Source: an uncultured Granulosicoccus sp. (lineage in GTDB: Bacteria; Pseudomonadota; Gammaproteobacteria; Granulosicoccales; Granulosicoccaceae). Taken from it: 64,000 bases of DNA. The notes under the pieces were generated by a model. It worked only from the letters and a program-made list of their open reading frames with translations. It was not told the origin of the DNA and ran no database searches. The position numbers and the translations under genes are program-made. The stretch is taken from positions 152,461 to 216,460 of the forward strand of contig CANLNQ010000011.1 in NCBI GenBank assembly GCA_947492525.1, written 5' to 3'. Numbering within the stretch: position 1 is the stretch's first letter; each line of letters begins with the position of its first letter. Positions 10,577 through 20,075 of this stretch are shown piece after piece.

Positions 10577-11059
10577 ATGGCGAAAAAGAATAAAGGCAAC
10601 AAGATTTCAGGTGATGCACTCATTGCCAGAAACAAACGTGCGACCTACGACTACAAGATCGACGAAAAATTCGAGGCCGGCCTGGCGCTGCAGGGCTGGG
10701 AGGTCAAGAGTCTGCGCGAAGGTCGGGTACAGCTGGTGGACGGGTATGTCCAGCTGGTACGCGGTGAAGCCTGGTTGTATGGTTGTAATATCAATCCCCT
10801 GAATTCCGCCTCTACCCATTATGTGGCAGAAAACCAGCGGCGTCGCAAACTATTGCTCAACCGCCGCGAACTGTCACGGCTGGTAGGCGCGGTAGAGCGC
10901 AAGGGATATACCATTGTCGCCATGTCCATGTACTGGAAAAACGGCAAGGTCAAACTGGAAATCGGCATCGGCAAGGGCAAGAAGGAGTTCGACAAGCGTG
11001 CGTCCATCAAGGACCGCGATTGGCAGCGTGACAAGGCGCGGGTCGTGCGAACGCACTGA
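10577..11059 (+). CDS. smpB: SsrA-binding protein SmpB
   Basis: 160 residues with the full SmpB core: [34 protein letters not shown], a [20 protein letters not shown] segment and the basic tail [26 protein letters not shown]. It binds tmRNA and brings it to stalled ribosomes for trans-translation. The tmRNA gene is often nearby in other genomes, but I do not see it in this window. Confidence 0.97.
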   Translation: MAKKNKGNKISGDALIARNKRATYDYKIDEKFEAGLALQGWEVKSLREGRVQLVDGYVQLVRGEAWLYGCNINPLNSASTHYVAENQRRRKLLLNRRELSRLVGAVERKGYTIVAMSMYWKNGKVKLEIGIGKGKKEFDKRASIKDRDWQRDKARVVRTH

Positions 11060-11076
11060 TACCCGACGTAACGCCG

Positions 11077-11109
11077 CTCCCTGACCTGACGGATAAGTCA
11101 GGGGCGTTT
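11077..11109. terminator. Probable hairpin terminator between smpB and dnaQ
   Basis: CCCTGAC at 11079-11085 pairs with GTCAGGG at 11097-11103 around an 11-base loop, with only a short TTT run after it in the plus direction. It sits 20 bp beyond the smpB stop and just before the convergent dnaQ stop. The U-tract is weak, so efficiency is uncertain. Confidence 0.5.
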
Positions 11110-11116
11110 GTGCCGC

Positions 11117-11842
11117 TCAGTGTACCGTCAGCTTGTCCCAGGCGCAGCCATCATCCGCCTTGCGCAATTTGTCGAGCCACTGTTCATGTTCCGCCAGTTC
11201 TTCACCACTGGCGTTCACGACACGCAACTGACTGAGATCAAGACTGGCAGCAAGGTCCACCTTCACGCCCTGGCCTGCTACCTCCTGATCCAGCGACAGA
11301 GCAGTCTGTCCACCGGTCATCACCAGATAGACATCGGCAAGTATCTCGGAGTCCAGTAGTGCACCGTGCAATGTGCGGTGGCTGTTGTTGACGCCAAGCC
11401 GCTTGCATAGCGCGTCCAGAGAATTGCGCTGCCCGGGGAACTGTTTGCGTGCCATGGCCAGTGAATCGGTCACGCGGCACACATCGGACAGCACCAGCGG
11501 TTCATCGCACAGGCGAAACTCATGCTCCAGGAAGCCCACGTCGAAATCGGCATTGTGGATGATGAGCTCGGCGCCGGAGAGATAGTCTCTGAGCTGCGCT
11601 GAAATTTCGGCGAATCGGGGTTTGTCGATCAGGAATTCGTTGCTGATCCCGTGAACGGCCATGGCCCCAGGATCAATTTCACGATCAGGCTGCAGATAGA
11701 TGTGCAGATTGTTACCCGTCAGGCGACGTTCGCGCATTTCAACGCAACCGATCTCGATGATGCGATGACCGGTCTTCGGGTCCAGTCCCGTTGTTTCCGT
11801 GTCGAGGAATATTGCACGATTGATACTGCCTTTTGCGCTCAT
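11117..11842 (-). CDS. dnaQ: DNA polymerase III epsilon subunit (proofreading exonuclease)
   Basis: A 241-residue DEDDh exonuclease. Exo I is FLDTETTGLDP near residue 13, Exo II the IIHNADFDVGFLEHE stretch, and Exo III HRTLHGALLDSEILADVYL. The C-terminal segment (about 190-241) should bind the alpha subunit. It gives replication its 3'-5' proofreading. In Pseudomonas-like genomes rnhA directly precedes dnaQ on the same strand; here a 2.8-kb exported repeat protein lies between them. The 254 bp upstream of the gene hold no other gene I can support. Confidence 0.96.
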   Translation of the reverse strand: MSAKGSINRAIFLDTETTGLDPKTGHRIIEIGCVEMRERRLTGNNLHIYLQPDREIDPGAMAVHGISNEFLIDKPRFAEISAQLRDYLSGAELIIHNADFDVGFLEHEFRLCDEPLVLSDVCRVTDSLAMARKQFPGQRNSLDALCKRLGVNNSHRTLHGALLDSEILADVYLVMTGGQTALSLDQEVAGQGVKVDLAASLDLSQLRVVNASGEELAEHEQWLDKLRKADDGCAWDKLTVH

Positions 11843-12096
11843 TTCGTCTGGATCCTGATTGCTTGCATTCTGTTGATCAGGCAGTACGACCCTGCCGTGC
11901 AGAACAGACGTGACGACGAAAACTACCGCCTGCCTACTCTGCTCATATGCGTGCCAGGCAATGCCGCCACGCGCACACTCGGCATCTTATCAACAGTACG
12001 TATCGATGAATACTCGATTCTACGATACAAATGACTGCTGAGCGAGGCAGGTTCCGGATAACGCTCGTGACGTCACCCGGAACCACTCTGCCTCAG

Positions 12097-14898
12097 CTAC
12101 AGTGCAGCGCCTGCCCAGCCCCAGGCGTAACCGTAATTGTAGGCAGCACCTTTCAACCAATCACGACTTCGGTAACGATCACCCAGCCCCAGCGCGATCC
12201 TCGCCCGAGCTATTTTCCACTGACGACCGCCAGCCGCTTCTGCTTCCGAAATCCTGTTTTCTGCCAGCTCACGCAGGCTGTCCAGCAGAACGGTGGTGAT
12301 TGCATCAAGCTCGGACCGCAATGTGGCATCGGTACGGCGATAGTCCGCAATGCGCTCGATCTCGTTGATGGCCAGCCCCGCATAGACGAAGACCCGATTG
12401 CCACGCCTGGCGGACAGTTCATCATCCGTTGTCCAGCGATTGCCTTGCAATGCCTGATCCAGTCGACTGGCAGCACCAGAGAGAATCCGTCGTGTCTGGC
12501 CACTGCTCGCAGCGATGACAGCGTCAAGAGCCTGTGCCGCTTGCACAACCTCGGCATTGATGGATGAGTCACCTGTATCAACCGGCTCATCACAGGCATC
12601 ACCGATACCATCGCCATCCAGGTCTGTCTGGTTCTCGTTCGCCACCATCGGGCAATTGTCGTCACGGTCTTCGACGCCATCACCGTCAGAGTCACTGTTG
12701 TCGACATCATCACAGGCATCGCCGGCACCATCGCGATCCGAGTCTGTCTGGTTCTCGTTCGCCACCATAGGGCAATTGTCGTCACGGTCTTCGACGCCAT
12801 CACCGTCAGAGTCACTGTTGTCGACATCATCACAGGCATCGCCGGCACCATCGCGATCCAGGTCTTCCTGCCCCTGATTCATCACCATCGGGCAATTGTC
12901 GTCACGGTCCTCGACGCCATCACCGTCAGAGTCACTATTGTCGACATCATCACAGGCGTCACCGGTACCATCGCGATCCAGGTCTTCCTGCCCCTGATTC
13001 ATCACCATCGGGCAATTGTCGTCACGGTCTTCGACGCCATCACCGTCAGAGTCACTGTTGTCGACATCATCACAAGCATCGCCGGCACCATCGCCATCTG
13101 CGTCTGCCTGGTCCTCGTTCGCCACCATCGGGCAATTGTCCTGATGGTTCTCGACCTTATCCCCATCAGAGTCGCCGTTGTCGACGGTATCGCAGGCATC
13201 ACCGATGCCATCCAAGTCGCTATCCAGCTGCTCGGGGTTGGCATCGGTGCGACAATTATCCAGCGAGTCGTCAACACCGTCATCGTCCGCATCACCCGTC
13301 GGGATGGGGTCACAGACGTCTCCCAGACCATCATTATCCGAGTCGATCTGTCCGGGATTGGCGTCTATCGGGCAATTGTCCTCGAAGTTCTGCAGACCAT
13401 CGCCATCTTCATCACGATTATCAATATCGTCGCAGGCATCACCGAACTGATCACCGTCGATATTTTCCTGACCAGGATTGGAGTCTGCCGGGCAGTTATC
13501 GGCATTGTCCGGTATTCCGTCTTCATCGATGTCGAATGCACTGAAATCCAGCTCGTAGGGACCCGCGTCGCAGTTCAGCCCAGTACCCACCCCGGCCGTA
13601 CCGCTGAACCCATCCCTGCTACGATCGACACCACGCTGATCAAGAGGATAACAGAACTGGTCATCTGCAGCGTCGATTGCCAGGGAGTCATCTGACAGAG
13701 CAAACGTCGGGGTTCGCCCACCGTTCTGCGCCAGCTCGCCGGAGAACAGCGTTCTGATATCGCTGACAAGGGTGGCACCTTCCTGCGTGGTACCGCAGGT
13801 CTCATCGTCAGCGAAAATGAAGTAGAAATTACTGTGCATCGTTGTGTCACCGCCGCCGATACTGGCGCAGTTCTCATCACCGTTATCGCCGAAGATATTG
13901 CTGACCAGAACCACGCCCTTTTCTTCCTGAAAAAAGGCCAGAACGCCATCGCCGCCACTGCCACCAGCCGCGTTGTTGTCTATCAAGGCGCTATAGGACA
14001 GGTTCAGCCCATAGCTCTCGAATCTTGCTCCACCGCCCGCCTCATAACCCTTGCTCTGCGAGTAAACGGCACCGCCACCGATACCGGCGCTGTTCCTGTG
14101 GAAGGTGCTGGTGGTAAGGTTCAGATCATCCTTGGCAGAGAATACCGCCCCGCCGAGCGTGGTCGCCGAATTGTCCTGAAAGAAGCTTTGCGCAACGAAT
14201 GATTGCTCACGACTGGACACCGAATAATACAAGGCCCCACCCGCATTGGCGCGGTTGTTGATGAAGCTGCTTTCCCGGATCTCTGCCGACTCTCGCTTGA
14301 TGATGATCGCCCCGCCATTGCCTGCGGTACCCGGCACATCACTGAGTGCAGTGTTGTTGATGAAGTCGCTGTCCCTGACAGTCAATCCGCCATCAGAGAG
14401 AATTGCCCCGCCCGAGCCATTACCCACGACCGCGTTGTCCAGGAAGCGTGAGTTTTCTACCAGAATCCACCAATTGGCAAGAATGGCTCCGCCACCCGTC
14501 GAATTCGATGAGACATCACCGACATCCACTCGTCCGTTGAGGAAGCTCATGTTTCGAAAGGACACCTGATTGTCGGCATCGGCGGTGACCGATGTGCCGT
14601 TGCGCGTCACTTCCACCAGCCGCGTCGGGGCAGAACCCTGCAATCGCTCCAGGGTGCCGTTTCGCAATTCCAGCTCATGGTCCTCAGGATTGATGACCAG
14701 CGCTTCATCCAGGATGAATGTCTGATCACCGAGGTCGATGATGTCAGCCTGATCGTTGCCTGATGATTCCAGCAAGGCATTCCTCAAGGCGGCGACATCA
14801 CCGGGTGTGAACGTCTCTGCTGACACGATGCTGCTACAGAGGCCGAGACACAGCACCCCCAACGTCGTCGGTCGGCGAATGGAGAGTCTTTTATTCAT
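12097..14898 (-). CDS. Large exported beta-helix protein with thrombospondin type 3 calcium repeats
   Basis: 933 residues. A signal peptide (GVLCLGLCSSIVSAE) is followed at about 30-450 by a right-handed parallel beta-helix region rich in GGAI/GGAV turns (GGGAILANWWI, GNGGAIIIKRE, LGGAVFSAKDD), as in polymorphic outer-membrane and CSLREA-type adhesins. About 455-770 are thrombospondin type 3 repeats (DxDxDGxxD...DNCP), with eight DNC blocks; these bind Ca2+ in other proteins. The last roughly 160 residues are mostly helical with no recognisable anchor: no autotransporter barrel, LPxTG or PEP-CTERM. Secretion across the outer membrane is therefore unexplained. Probably a cell-surface or released adhesin; the ligand is unknown. 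Confidence 0.85.
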   Translation of the reverse strand: MNKRLSIRRPTTLGVLCLGLCSSIVSAETFTPGDVAALRNALLESSGNDQADIIDLGDQTFILDEALVINPEDHELELRNGTLERLQGSAPTRLVEVTRNGTSVTADADNQVSFRNMSFLNGRVDVGDVSSNSTGGGAILANWWILVENSRFLDNAVVGNGSGGAILSDGGLTVRDSDFINNTALSDVPGTAGNGGAIIIKRESAEIRESSFINNRANAGGALYYSVSSREQSFVAQSFFQDNSATTLGGAVFSAKDDLNLTTSTFHRNSAGIGGGAVYSQSKGYEAGGGARFESYGLNLSYSALIDNNAAGGSGGDGVLAFFQEEKGVVLVSNIFGDNGDENCASIGGGDTTMHSNFYFIFADDETCGTTQEGATLVSDIRTLFSGELAQNGGRTPTFALSDDSLAIDAADDQFCYPLDQRGVDRSRDGFSGTAGVGTGLNCDAGPYELDFSAFDIDEDGIPDNADNCPADSNPGQENIDGDQFGDACDDIDNRDEDGDGLQNFEDNCPIDANPGQIDSDNDGLGDVCDPIPTGDADDDGVDDSLDNCRTDANPEQLDSDLDGIGDACDTVDNGDSDGDKVENHQDNCPMVANEDQADADGDGAGDACDDVDNSDSDGDGVEDRDDNCPMVMNQGQEDLDRDGTGDACDDVDNSDSDGDGVEDRDDNCPMVMNQGQEDLDRDGAGDACDDVDNSDSDGDGVEDRDDNCPMVANENQTDSDRDGAGDACDDVDNSDSDGDGVEDRDDNCPMVANENQTDLDGDGIGDACDEPVDTGDSSINAEVVQAAQALDAVIAASSGQTRRILSGAASRLDQALQGNRWTTDDELSARRGNRVFVYAGLAINEIERIADYRRTDATLRSELDAITTVLLDSLRELAENRISEAEAAGGRQWKIARARIALGLGDRYRSRDWLKGAAYNYGYAWGWAGAAL
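12600..13080 (-). repeat. Four near-identical 120-bp repeats in the TSP3 region
   Basis: The 40-residue unit (DNSDSDGDGVEDRDDNCPMV and onward) recurs in exact 120-bp phase at about 12600, 12720, 12840 and 12960 with few base changes, whereas the TSP3 units further upstream in the gene have diverged. The identity at DNA level indicates recent duplication or gene conversion of the C-proximal units. Confidence 0.9.
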
Positions 14899-15185
14899 GC
14901 GCTGCGCTCATAGCTGTCTAGAGGCGCGAACTATATAAGCAAACTACGGTCTGAGGCTTGCTGACACGGCTGGAACTATTGCCTTTTGTGGAGTGACTCT
15001 CACACTAACGTATTTTTACAATTGTTAGGTTGACAGCGCAGCGCTCGGCCGGTTGACAGGCATGCAGTATCGACAAGATGAAATCCGCGCCAGAACAGGC
15101 GTCAGATCCCGCTACTGCAGGAACTGTCATGGCAATGGCAATTGCAATGGCAGACAGCTTGCCTGCGAAGTACCAGAGCTGACAC

Positions 15186-15617
15186 TCAGCGCGTCATTTC
15201 ATCGATTCCACGATTGGCCAGATCGTCCACACGCTCATTCTCGGCGTGACCACTATGGCCTTTCACCCAGCGCCAGTCTATCTTGTGGTCTGCCGCCAGC
15301 CTGTCGATCTCACGCCACAGGTCGGCATTCTTGACTGGCTTGCCGGCCGAAGTCTTCCAGTTCTTGCGCTTCCAGCCCGAGATCCATTCAGTGATGCCTT
15401 TGCGCACATACTGCGAATCGGTGGTCAGTATCACTTCGCTGGGCCGTTTCAGTGCTTTCAGCGATTCGATGACCGCCGTCATTTCCATGCGGTTGTTGGT
15501 GGTATCGGGCTCGCCCCCCCATAACTCCTTCTCATGGTCTCCGGAGCGCAGCAAGGCCCCCCAGCCACCGGGCCCCGGATTGCCCCGACAGGCACCGTCA
15601 GTATAGATTTCGATCAT
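15186..15617 (-). CDS. rnhA: Ribonuclease HI
   Basis: 143 residues with the complete active site: [16 protein letters not shown] (first Asp), [16 protein letters not shown] (Glu), [14 protein letters not shown] (second Asp) and [14 protein letters not shown] (His and last Asp). It cuts RNA in RNA-DNA hybrids and removes R-loops and primers. The yafS-like methyltransferase gene lies upstream on the same strand. The 287 bp between rnhA and the TSP3 gene hold no gene I can support. Confidence 0.97.
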   Translation of the reverse strand: MIEIYTDGACRGNPGPGGWGALLRSGDHEKELWGGEPDTTNNRMEMTAVIESLKALKRPSEVILTTDSQYVRKGITEWISGWKRKNWKTSAGKPVKNADLWREIDRLAADHKIDWRWVKGHSGHAENERVDDLANRGIDEMTR

Positions 15618-15754
15618 TGCTCACTCGGTTGTTTCGACAGATCGGCCTCAGGCATCAGGCCCGAACGCCCCAGTGCCGCCAGGCAGCCACCGATTGTAGC
15701 GCGTCAAAACGGATTTCTGACGAATAGGGGTATATCCATGCAAGAGACTATCTG

Positions 15755-16561
15755 TCAGCGTGTCCGACTGTCGATACGGGCAACCGTTGCCCTGCGCCGT
15801 GCCGGTGTCTTGTCGGCGGTACGCGCGAAACTTGCAGCCGCTATTCCGGGTCTTGTCCGACGCCACTGCCGCATCATCGTCATCGGCAAAGTCTGCTTGC
15901 GTGCTCGCATGATGTACAGCCCACCCAGCCCTCCAAGCCATCGTTCAAGCCCGTCCATCCTGCCAAGCCTGCGCAGCACCCGCTCGCTGTTCACAGGCGG
16001 TCTGATGAACATCGCCGAACTGTCAAGCACCCGATAATCGAGAACCGACAGCCAATCGGATACCCGGTGCCGGGCATAGAAGCGACCATTCCAGGGTTCG
16101 CGACGCCGCCACCGAGTGAGCATATGCCGTGCGCCGAAAGTGCTGTAGGGGTTGAAGCCGATGATGATCAACTGACCATCTTCGGTCAGCACACGGTCTG
16201 CCTCGCGAAGTGCCTGATGCGGATTGTCACAGAAATCCAGTGTATGAAAGAACGCCACCGCCTTCATGGTGTCGGAGGCGATCGGCAGCGACAGCACATC
16301 CGCGTGAATATCCGCCTCATTACCCGGCGCATCCAGCATCAGCTGACGTTGCAGCCCTGCGCCAGCCAGCAGATGCAGTCCAGGTACCAGGTTGCCGATC
16401 TGAAGCCCCTGATAGCCGAATACATCACCCAAACGCTTACTCAGTTCGCTTTCGAGGCGCATGGCGATGGACTGGCCGAGGCTGCTTGCGTACCATTGCG
16501 CAAGCGGCGCCTGCGCGTCCAGCCAGACGGGGCCCTGACGTACCGTTCGTGTACCTTTCAT
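15755..16561 (-). CDS. YafS-like class I SAM-dependent methyltransferase
   Basis: With ATG at 16561 (MKGTRTVRQGPVWLD) the product has 268 residues. A Rossmann methyltransferase region is visible: DAPGNEADIHADVLSLPIAS (acidic loop), MKAVAFFHTLDFCDNPHQAL and READRVLTEDGQLIIIGFNP. The canonical glycine motif I is weak (NLVPGLHLLAGAG), as in E. coli YafS. The position next to rnhA matches yafS. The substrate is unknown. The C-terminal 40 residues are Arg-rich (MMRQWRRTRPG...). The start 69 codons upstream is unlikely because it would overlap mltD. Confidence 0.8.
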   Translation of the reverse strand: MKGTRTVRQGPVWLDAQAPLAQWYASSLGQSIAMRLESELSKRLGDVFGYQGLQIGNLVPGLHLLAGAGLQRQLMLDAPGNEADIHADVLSLPIASDTMKAVAFFHTLDFCDNPHQALREADRVLTEDGQLIIIGFNPYSTFGARHMLTRWRRREPWNGRFYARHRVSDWLSVLDYRVLDSSAMFIRPPVNSERVLRRLGRMDGLERWLGGLGGLYIMRARKQTLPMTMMRQWRRTRPGIAAASFARTADKTPARRRATVARIDSRTR

Positions 16562-16587
16562 AAGCAAACCGTTAAATCGTACTTTCG

Positions 16588-18078
16588 ATGGCATCAGACG
16601 ATAATGGATACAGCGCAGCTTCGCCTGTATCACATGTTCACGAATCCAGTATAGCGTTGCAGTGGCCGGTGGTCGTGGCTTTCCTGCTGACCATGCTGTT
16701 ATCGACCGCGGCTCTTGCACAATCCAGCAGCGCGCCAGGCGGCGACCACACTGGCCTGCCGTTGCCACCTCTGGCCAACACAGCAGAGCTGGACAGGCTC
16801 ATGTTGCGTGAGATCGGTGACGCTCAGATCTTCGATGCCACCAGTCTCGGCGGCGCACCGGAACAGAGCTGTTGCCTGCAAGGTGGAGCCGGCAGTTCCG
16901 ACGCCAGCCCGACCGGCCCGGCAGCAGGTACTGTGTGGCAGTTCGTGCAGCAATCCCGCCGGCTGCACATTCCGGACAAGGACTCGATTGCCAACTATCG
17001 TCAGCAATACCAGCGAGAAGCGCTCTGGATAAGCAAGATATTGCAAAGAGCCACCCCCTTCGCCGGACATATCGTGGAATTGCTGGATGCCCGCTACATG
17101 CCCGTCGAGCTTGCTCTGCTTCCTGCGATCGAAAGCGGTTATCAGCCTGATGTGCACAGCGCCGAGCAAGCTGCCGGCATCTGGCAGATAGTCCCGGCAA
17201 CCGCCATGGAAATGGGCGTACAGCACAATTCCTGGTACGACGGACGGTCGGACCTGATTGAATCGACACAAGCCGCCATCGAGTACCTGGGCTATCTGAA
17301 TGCCGAATTTCATGGAGACTGGCTGCTGACCCTCGCCGCCTACAATGCAGGACCGGGCCGTGTCAGAACCGCCATCCGGCGCAATCGCAGTCGTGGCTTG
17401 TCGCAGGACTTCTGGTCCCTGTCACTGCCTCGTGAGACCCGCGAATACGTACCCAAATTCCTCGCTCTGGTCGCCATGATCCGCCACGACACCCCGCCGG
17501 GACTGGACATCCCACTGCTGCCACGTGGCAATGCCTTCGAGGTACTCGAATTCGAGCATCGTACGAGCCTGGACAAGATCGCAGCGCTCAGCGGCGTACC
17601 CGAACGCTCATTGTCGGATCTCAATGCGGCACTGATCCATGGCGTGACTCCGCCGGATGGGCCTCATCACGTGTACGTTCGCAAGGATGACGCAGCACGC
17701 ATCATCGCCGCGGTGACGAACCTGAGCCCTGGCGCACTCTACACTTTGCCTGCTACCCATACCGTCGTGGCAGGCGACAGTATCAGCAGCATCGCCGCCA
17801 CCTACAATCTGTCGCAGTCCGACCTCATGGCGATCAATGAACTCGAAGGCTCTCTGATCCGAATCGGGCAGAAGCTTGCCGTCAGATTCCACGGTGATGA
17901 ATCGGGTAGCAGTATCGAATACGTGGTGACCATCGGTGACACCTTGTCCGACATCGCCGAACAGTTTTCCGTCGGTCTTGACTACATCCGCAACGAGCAG
18001 GGGGAAGCGCTGCATGGCGATGTGATTCATCCGGGCGAGAAACTGTCGATTGTTCGCAAATCTGACCGGACAAGCTGA
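16588..18078 (+). CDS. mltD: Membrane-bound lytic murein transglycosylase D type
   Basis: 496 residues: an N-terminal signal (VVAFLLTMLLSTAALAQ), a family 1 lytic transglycosylase domain around 130-300 with catalytic Glu in LLPAIESGYQPD, followed by AAGIWQIVPATA and LTLAAYNAGPGRV, then two LysM repeats (about 390-433 and 446-490: HTVVAGDSISSIAATYNLS and VVTIGDTLSDIAEQFSV). It cleaves peptidoglycan glycan strands. Unlike E. coli MltD there is no clear lipobox, so it may be periplasmic or signal-anchored. It is divergent from the yafS-like gene with only 26 bp between starts; gloB, which separates these genes in E. coli, is absent. Confidence 0.93.
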   Translation: MASDDNGYSAASPVSHVHESSIALQWPVVVAFLLTMLLSTAALAQSSSAPGGDHTGLPLPPLANTAELDRLMLREIGDAQIFDATSLGGAPEQSCCLQGGAGSSDASPTGPAAGTVWQFVQQSRRLHIPDKDSIANYRQQYQREALWISKILQRATPFAGHIVELLDARYMPVELALLPAIESGYQPDVHSAEQAAGIWQIVPATAMEMGVQHNSWYDGRSDLIESTQAAIEYLGYLNAEFHGDWLLTLAAYNAGPGRVRTAIRRNRSRGLSQDFWSLSLPRETREYVPKFLALVAMIRHDTPPGLDIPLLPRGNAFEVLEFEHRTSLDKIAALSGVPERSLSDLNAALIHGVTPPDGPHHVYVRKDDAARIIAAVTNLSPGALYTLPATHTVVAGDSISSIAATYNLSQSDLMAINELEGSLIRIGQKLAVRFHGDESGSSIEYVVTIGDTLSDIAEQFSVGLDYIRNEQGEALHGDVIHPGEKLSIVRKSDRTS

Positions 18079-18257
18079 ACCCGACGAAAACCCGAGTGGT
18101 AGTCAACAATGACATGACGCCCACTTGCGGCGCGCGACGTATCATAATTAATGCTAGTTGACGTAACTGGGCCGAATGAGAATAATCATTGTCTCTCGCC
18201 CACCAATCACCGTACTTTCGCCGGCATTCGGCCTATAGAGATCATCAGGGATATTCA

Positions 18258-19118
18258 ATGACCACCATCATCGTGACTCATGAAGACAACGAGGTTGACG
18301 AGTTCGATTTCAGCAGCGGTCAGGACACCATCTCTATCGGCAGGCGTTCCAGTAACGATGTGTGCATTCCGGACCTTTCCGTCAGCGGCAATCACGCCCT
18401 CATCACGCTGGAAGGTGGTGAATACTGGCTTGAAGACCTGAACAGTACCAATGGCACTTACATCAACGGTCAGGTGGTGCAGCGCCAGTCCATTCAGGAT
18501 AACGACGAGATCATCATCGGCAAGGTTCGTGTCACCTTTCTCGGGTCGGCAGTGGCGAGCAGCGAAGTCAGCGCCCAGGCCGGAGCCGCTGTCAGCAGTG
18601 ATTTCGGCGACGGGCATGTGGAATCCGCCGATGAACTGGATGCCCTGGCGATGAATGAAGCCGGCGACGGTATCGAGCAGCAACGCATGGCCGCCGACCC
18701 ACAGGAAGCAGCCGTTCCTGCACCGCACCCGATGGACGGTGTTGAAAATCCCTCGATGTCATCGGCTGTTTCGCCGTCATCGGCTGCGGCCACGGACGAA
18801 ACACAGGCTCCGATGCTCGAACTCGAGTCTGCCCCGCCCACCACTTCACGGGGCGCTGTCATCGAGATCAAGAACGGCGCCAAATCCGGACAGATTCTGC
18901 CTATCGACAAACCGGTGACAACACTGGGCAGACCCGGCATCCAGATCGCCGCCATCATGCGCAAACCGGATGGCTACTTCCTGATGCACATAGAAAGCGA
19001 CGACACCGTGGAGCGGCCGACGCTGAACCGCGATGCCATCGGTGATGAACCGGTGCTGCTGCACAGCGGCGATGAGCTGAACGTTGCCGGCATCGATGTG
19101 GAATTCATGCTGTCCTGA
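18258..19118 (+). CDS. Protein with N-terminal FHA domain and a second FHA-like C-terminal domain
   Basis: ATG at 18258 with an AGGG ribosome site eight bases upstream gives 286 residues. Residues about 20-100 are a canonical FHA domain, which binds phosphothreonine: ISIGRRSSNDVCIPDLSVSG, then HALI and DLNSTNGTYINGQ. A low-complexity Ala/Ser/Glu linker (about 105-210) leads to a second, degenerate FHA-like fold (TLGRPGIQIAAIMRKPDGYF, HSGDELNVAGIDVEFML) without the SxxH core. No kinase, phosphatase or secretion gene is adjacent, so the partner is unknown. No membrane segment is visible. Confidence 0.85.
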   Translation: MTTIIVTHEDNEVDEFDFSSGQDTISIGRRSSNDVCIPDLSVSGNHALITLEGGEYWLEDLNSTNGTYINGQVVQRQSIQDNDEIIIGKVRVTFLGSAVASSEVSAQAGAAVSSDFGDGHVESADELDALAMNEAGDGIEQQRMAADPQEAAVPAPHPMDGVENPSMSSAVSPSSAAATDETQAPMLELESAPPTTSRGAVIEIKNGAKSGQILPIDKPVTTLGRPGIQIAAIMRKPDGYFLMHIESDDTVERPTLNRDAIGDEPVLLHSGDELNVAGIDVEFMLS

Positions 19119-19124
19119 TTGCGG

Positions 19125-20042
19125 CTATTGCGCTGGAAACAGACCGCTGGACAGGTAGCGGTCGCCACGGTCACACACGATGGTGACGATGACGGCGTTT
19201 TCCGTTTCCGGCAGCATGCGCAAGGCCACCTGCATGGCGCCGCCGGATGACACGCCGCTGAGTATGCCTTCTTCGCGCGCCAGGCGGCGGGCCATGTTCT
19301 CTGCATCGACCTGACTGACATCGATGATGCGGTCCACCCGCTCCGGTTCGTAGATGGCTGGCAGATAGGCCTCGGGCCAGCGACGAATCCCGGGAATACT
19401 GGAGCCATCCTCCGGCTGAACGCCGACGATGCAGATATCCGGATTCTTCTCCTTCAGATAGCGGGAGACACCCATGATGGTGCCGGTGGTGCCCATGGAA
19501 CTGACGAAGTGCGTGATCTTGCCTTCAGTGGCTTCCCAGATCTCCGGCCCGGTGGTTCGATAATGCGCCCCCCAGTTGTCCGGGTTGGCAAACTGATCCA
19601 GCACGATTCCCTCACCCCGTTGCGCCATCGCCGCTGCCTGGTCGCGAGCATACTCCATACCCTGCTCTTCGCTTACCAGGACCAGCTCGGCTCCGTAGGC
19701 CGTCATCAGCGACTTGCGCTCATCCGTCATGTTGTCGGGCATCAGCAGTTTGAGCTTGTAGCCCATCGTCGCGGCGACCATCGCAAGCGCGATACCGGTA
19801 TTGCCACTGGTAGCCTCCAGCAAGGTGTCGCCCGGCTTGATGGTGCCTCGCGCCTGTGCCTGCAGGATCATGTTGGCAGCCGGGCGATCCTTGACTGAAC
19901 CGGCCGGGTTGTCCCCTTCAAGCTTGCCGTAGATCCGGCTCCCACGATCATTGCGCGCCATACGTTGAATGGGCACCAGACGGGTAGCGCCAATCTGCTC
20001 GACCAATGATGGAATCTCGGGTCCCGATACTGATTGACTCAT
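19125..20042 (-). CDS. cysM: Cysteine synthase B
   Basis: A 305-residue fold-type II PLP enzyme. The PLP lysine is in NPAGSVKDRPAANMI, the substrate loop is EATSGNTGIALAMVAA, and the phosphate loop is SSMGTTGTIMGVSRYLK. It makes cysteine from O-acetylserine (CysM can also use thiosulfate). CysM rather than CysK is suggested by the RIYGKLEGDNPAGSVKDR opening and the short length. It lies 33 bp downstream of miaA on the same strand and its 3' end faces the FHA gene only 6 bp away. Confidence 0.93.
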   Translation of the reverse strand: MSQSVSGPEIPSLVEQIGATRLVPIQRMARNDRGSRIYGKLEGDNPAGSVKDRPAANMILQAQARGTIKPGDTLLEATSGNTGIALAMVAATMGYKLKLLMPDNMTDERKSLMTAYGAELVLVSEEQGMEYARDQAAAMAQRGEGIVLDQFANPDNWGAHYRTTGPEIWEATEGKITHFVSSMGTTGTIMGVSRYLKEKNPDICIVGVQPEDGSSIPGIRRWPEAYLPAIYEPERVDRIIDVSQVDAENMARRLAREEGILSGVSSGGAMQVALRMLPETENAVIVTIVCDRGDRYLSSGLFPAQ

Positions 20043-20075
20043 TGTATTTCCAGTTAAGCTGTTGTCAGACGACGC

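Noticed and set aside
11140..12034. Frames on the plus strand over dnaQ and its upstream region
   Set aside because: The dnaQ active-site motifs on the minus strand explain the openness of this region.
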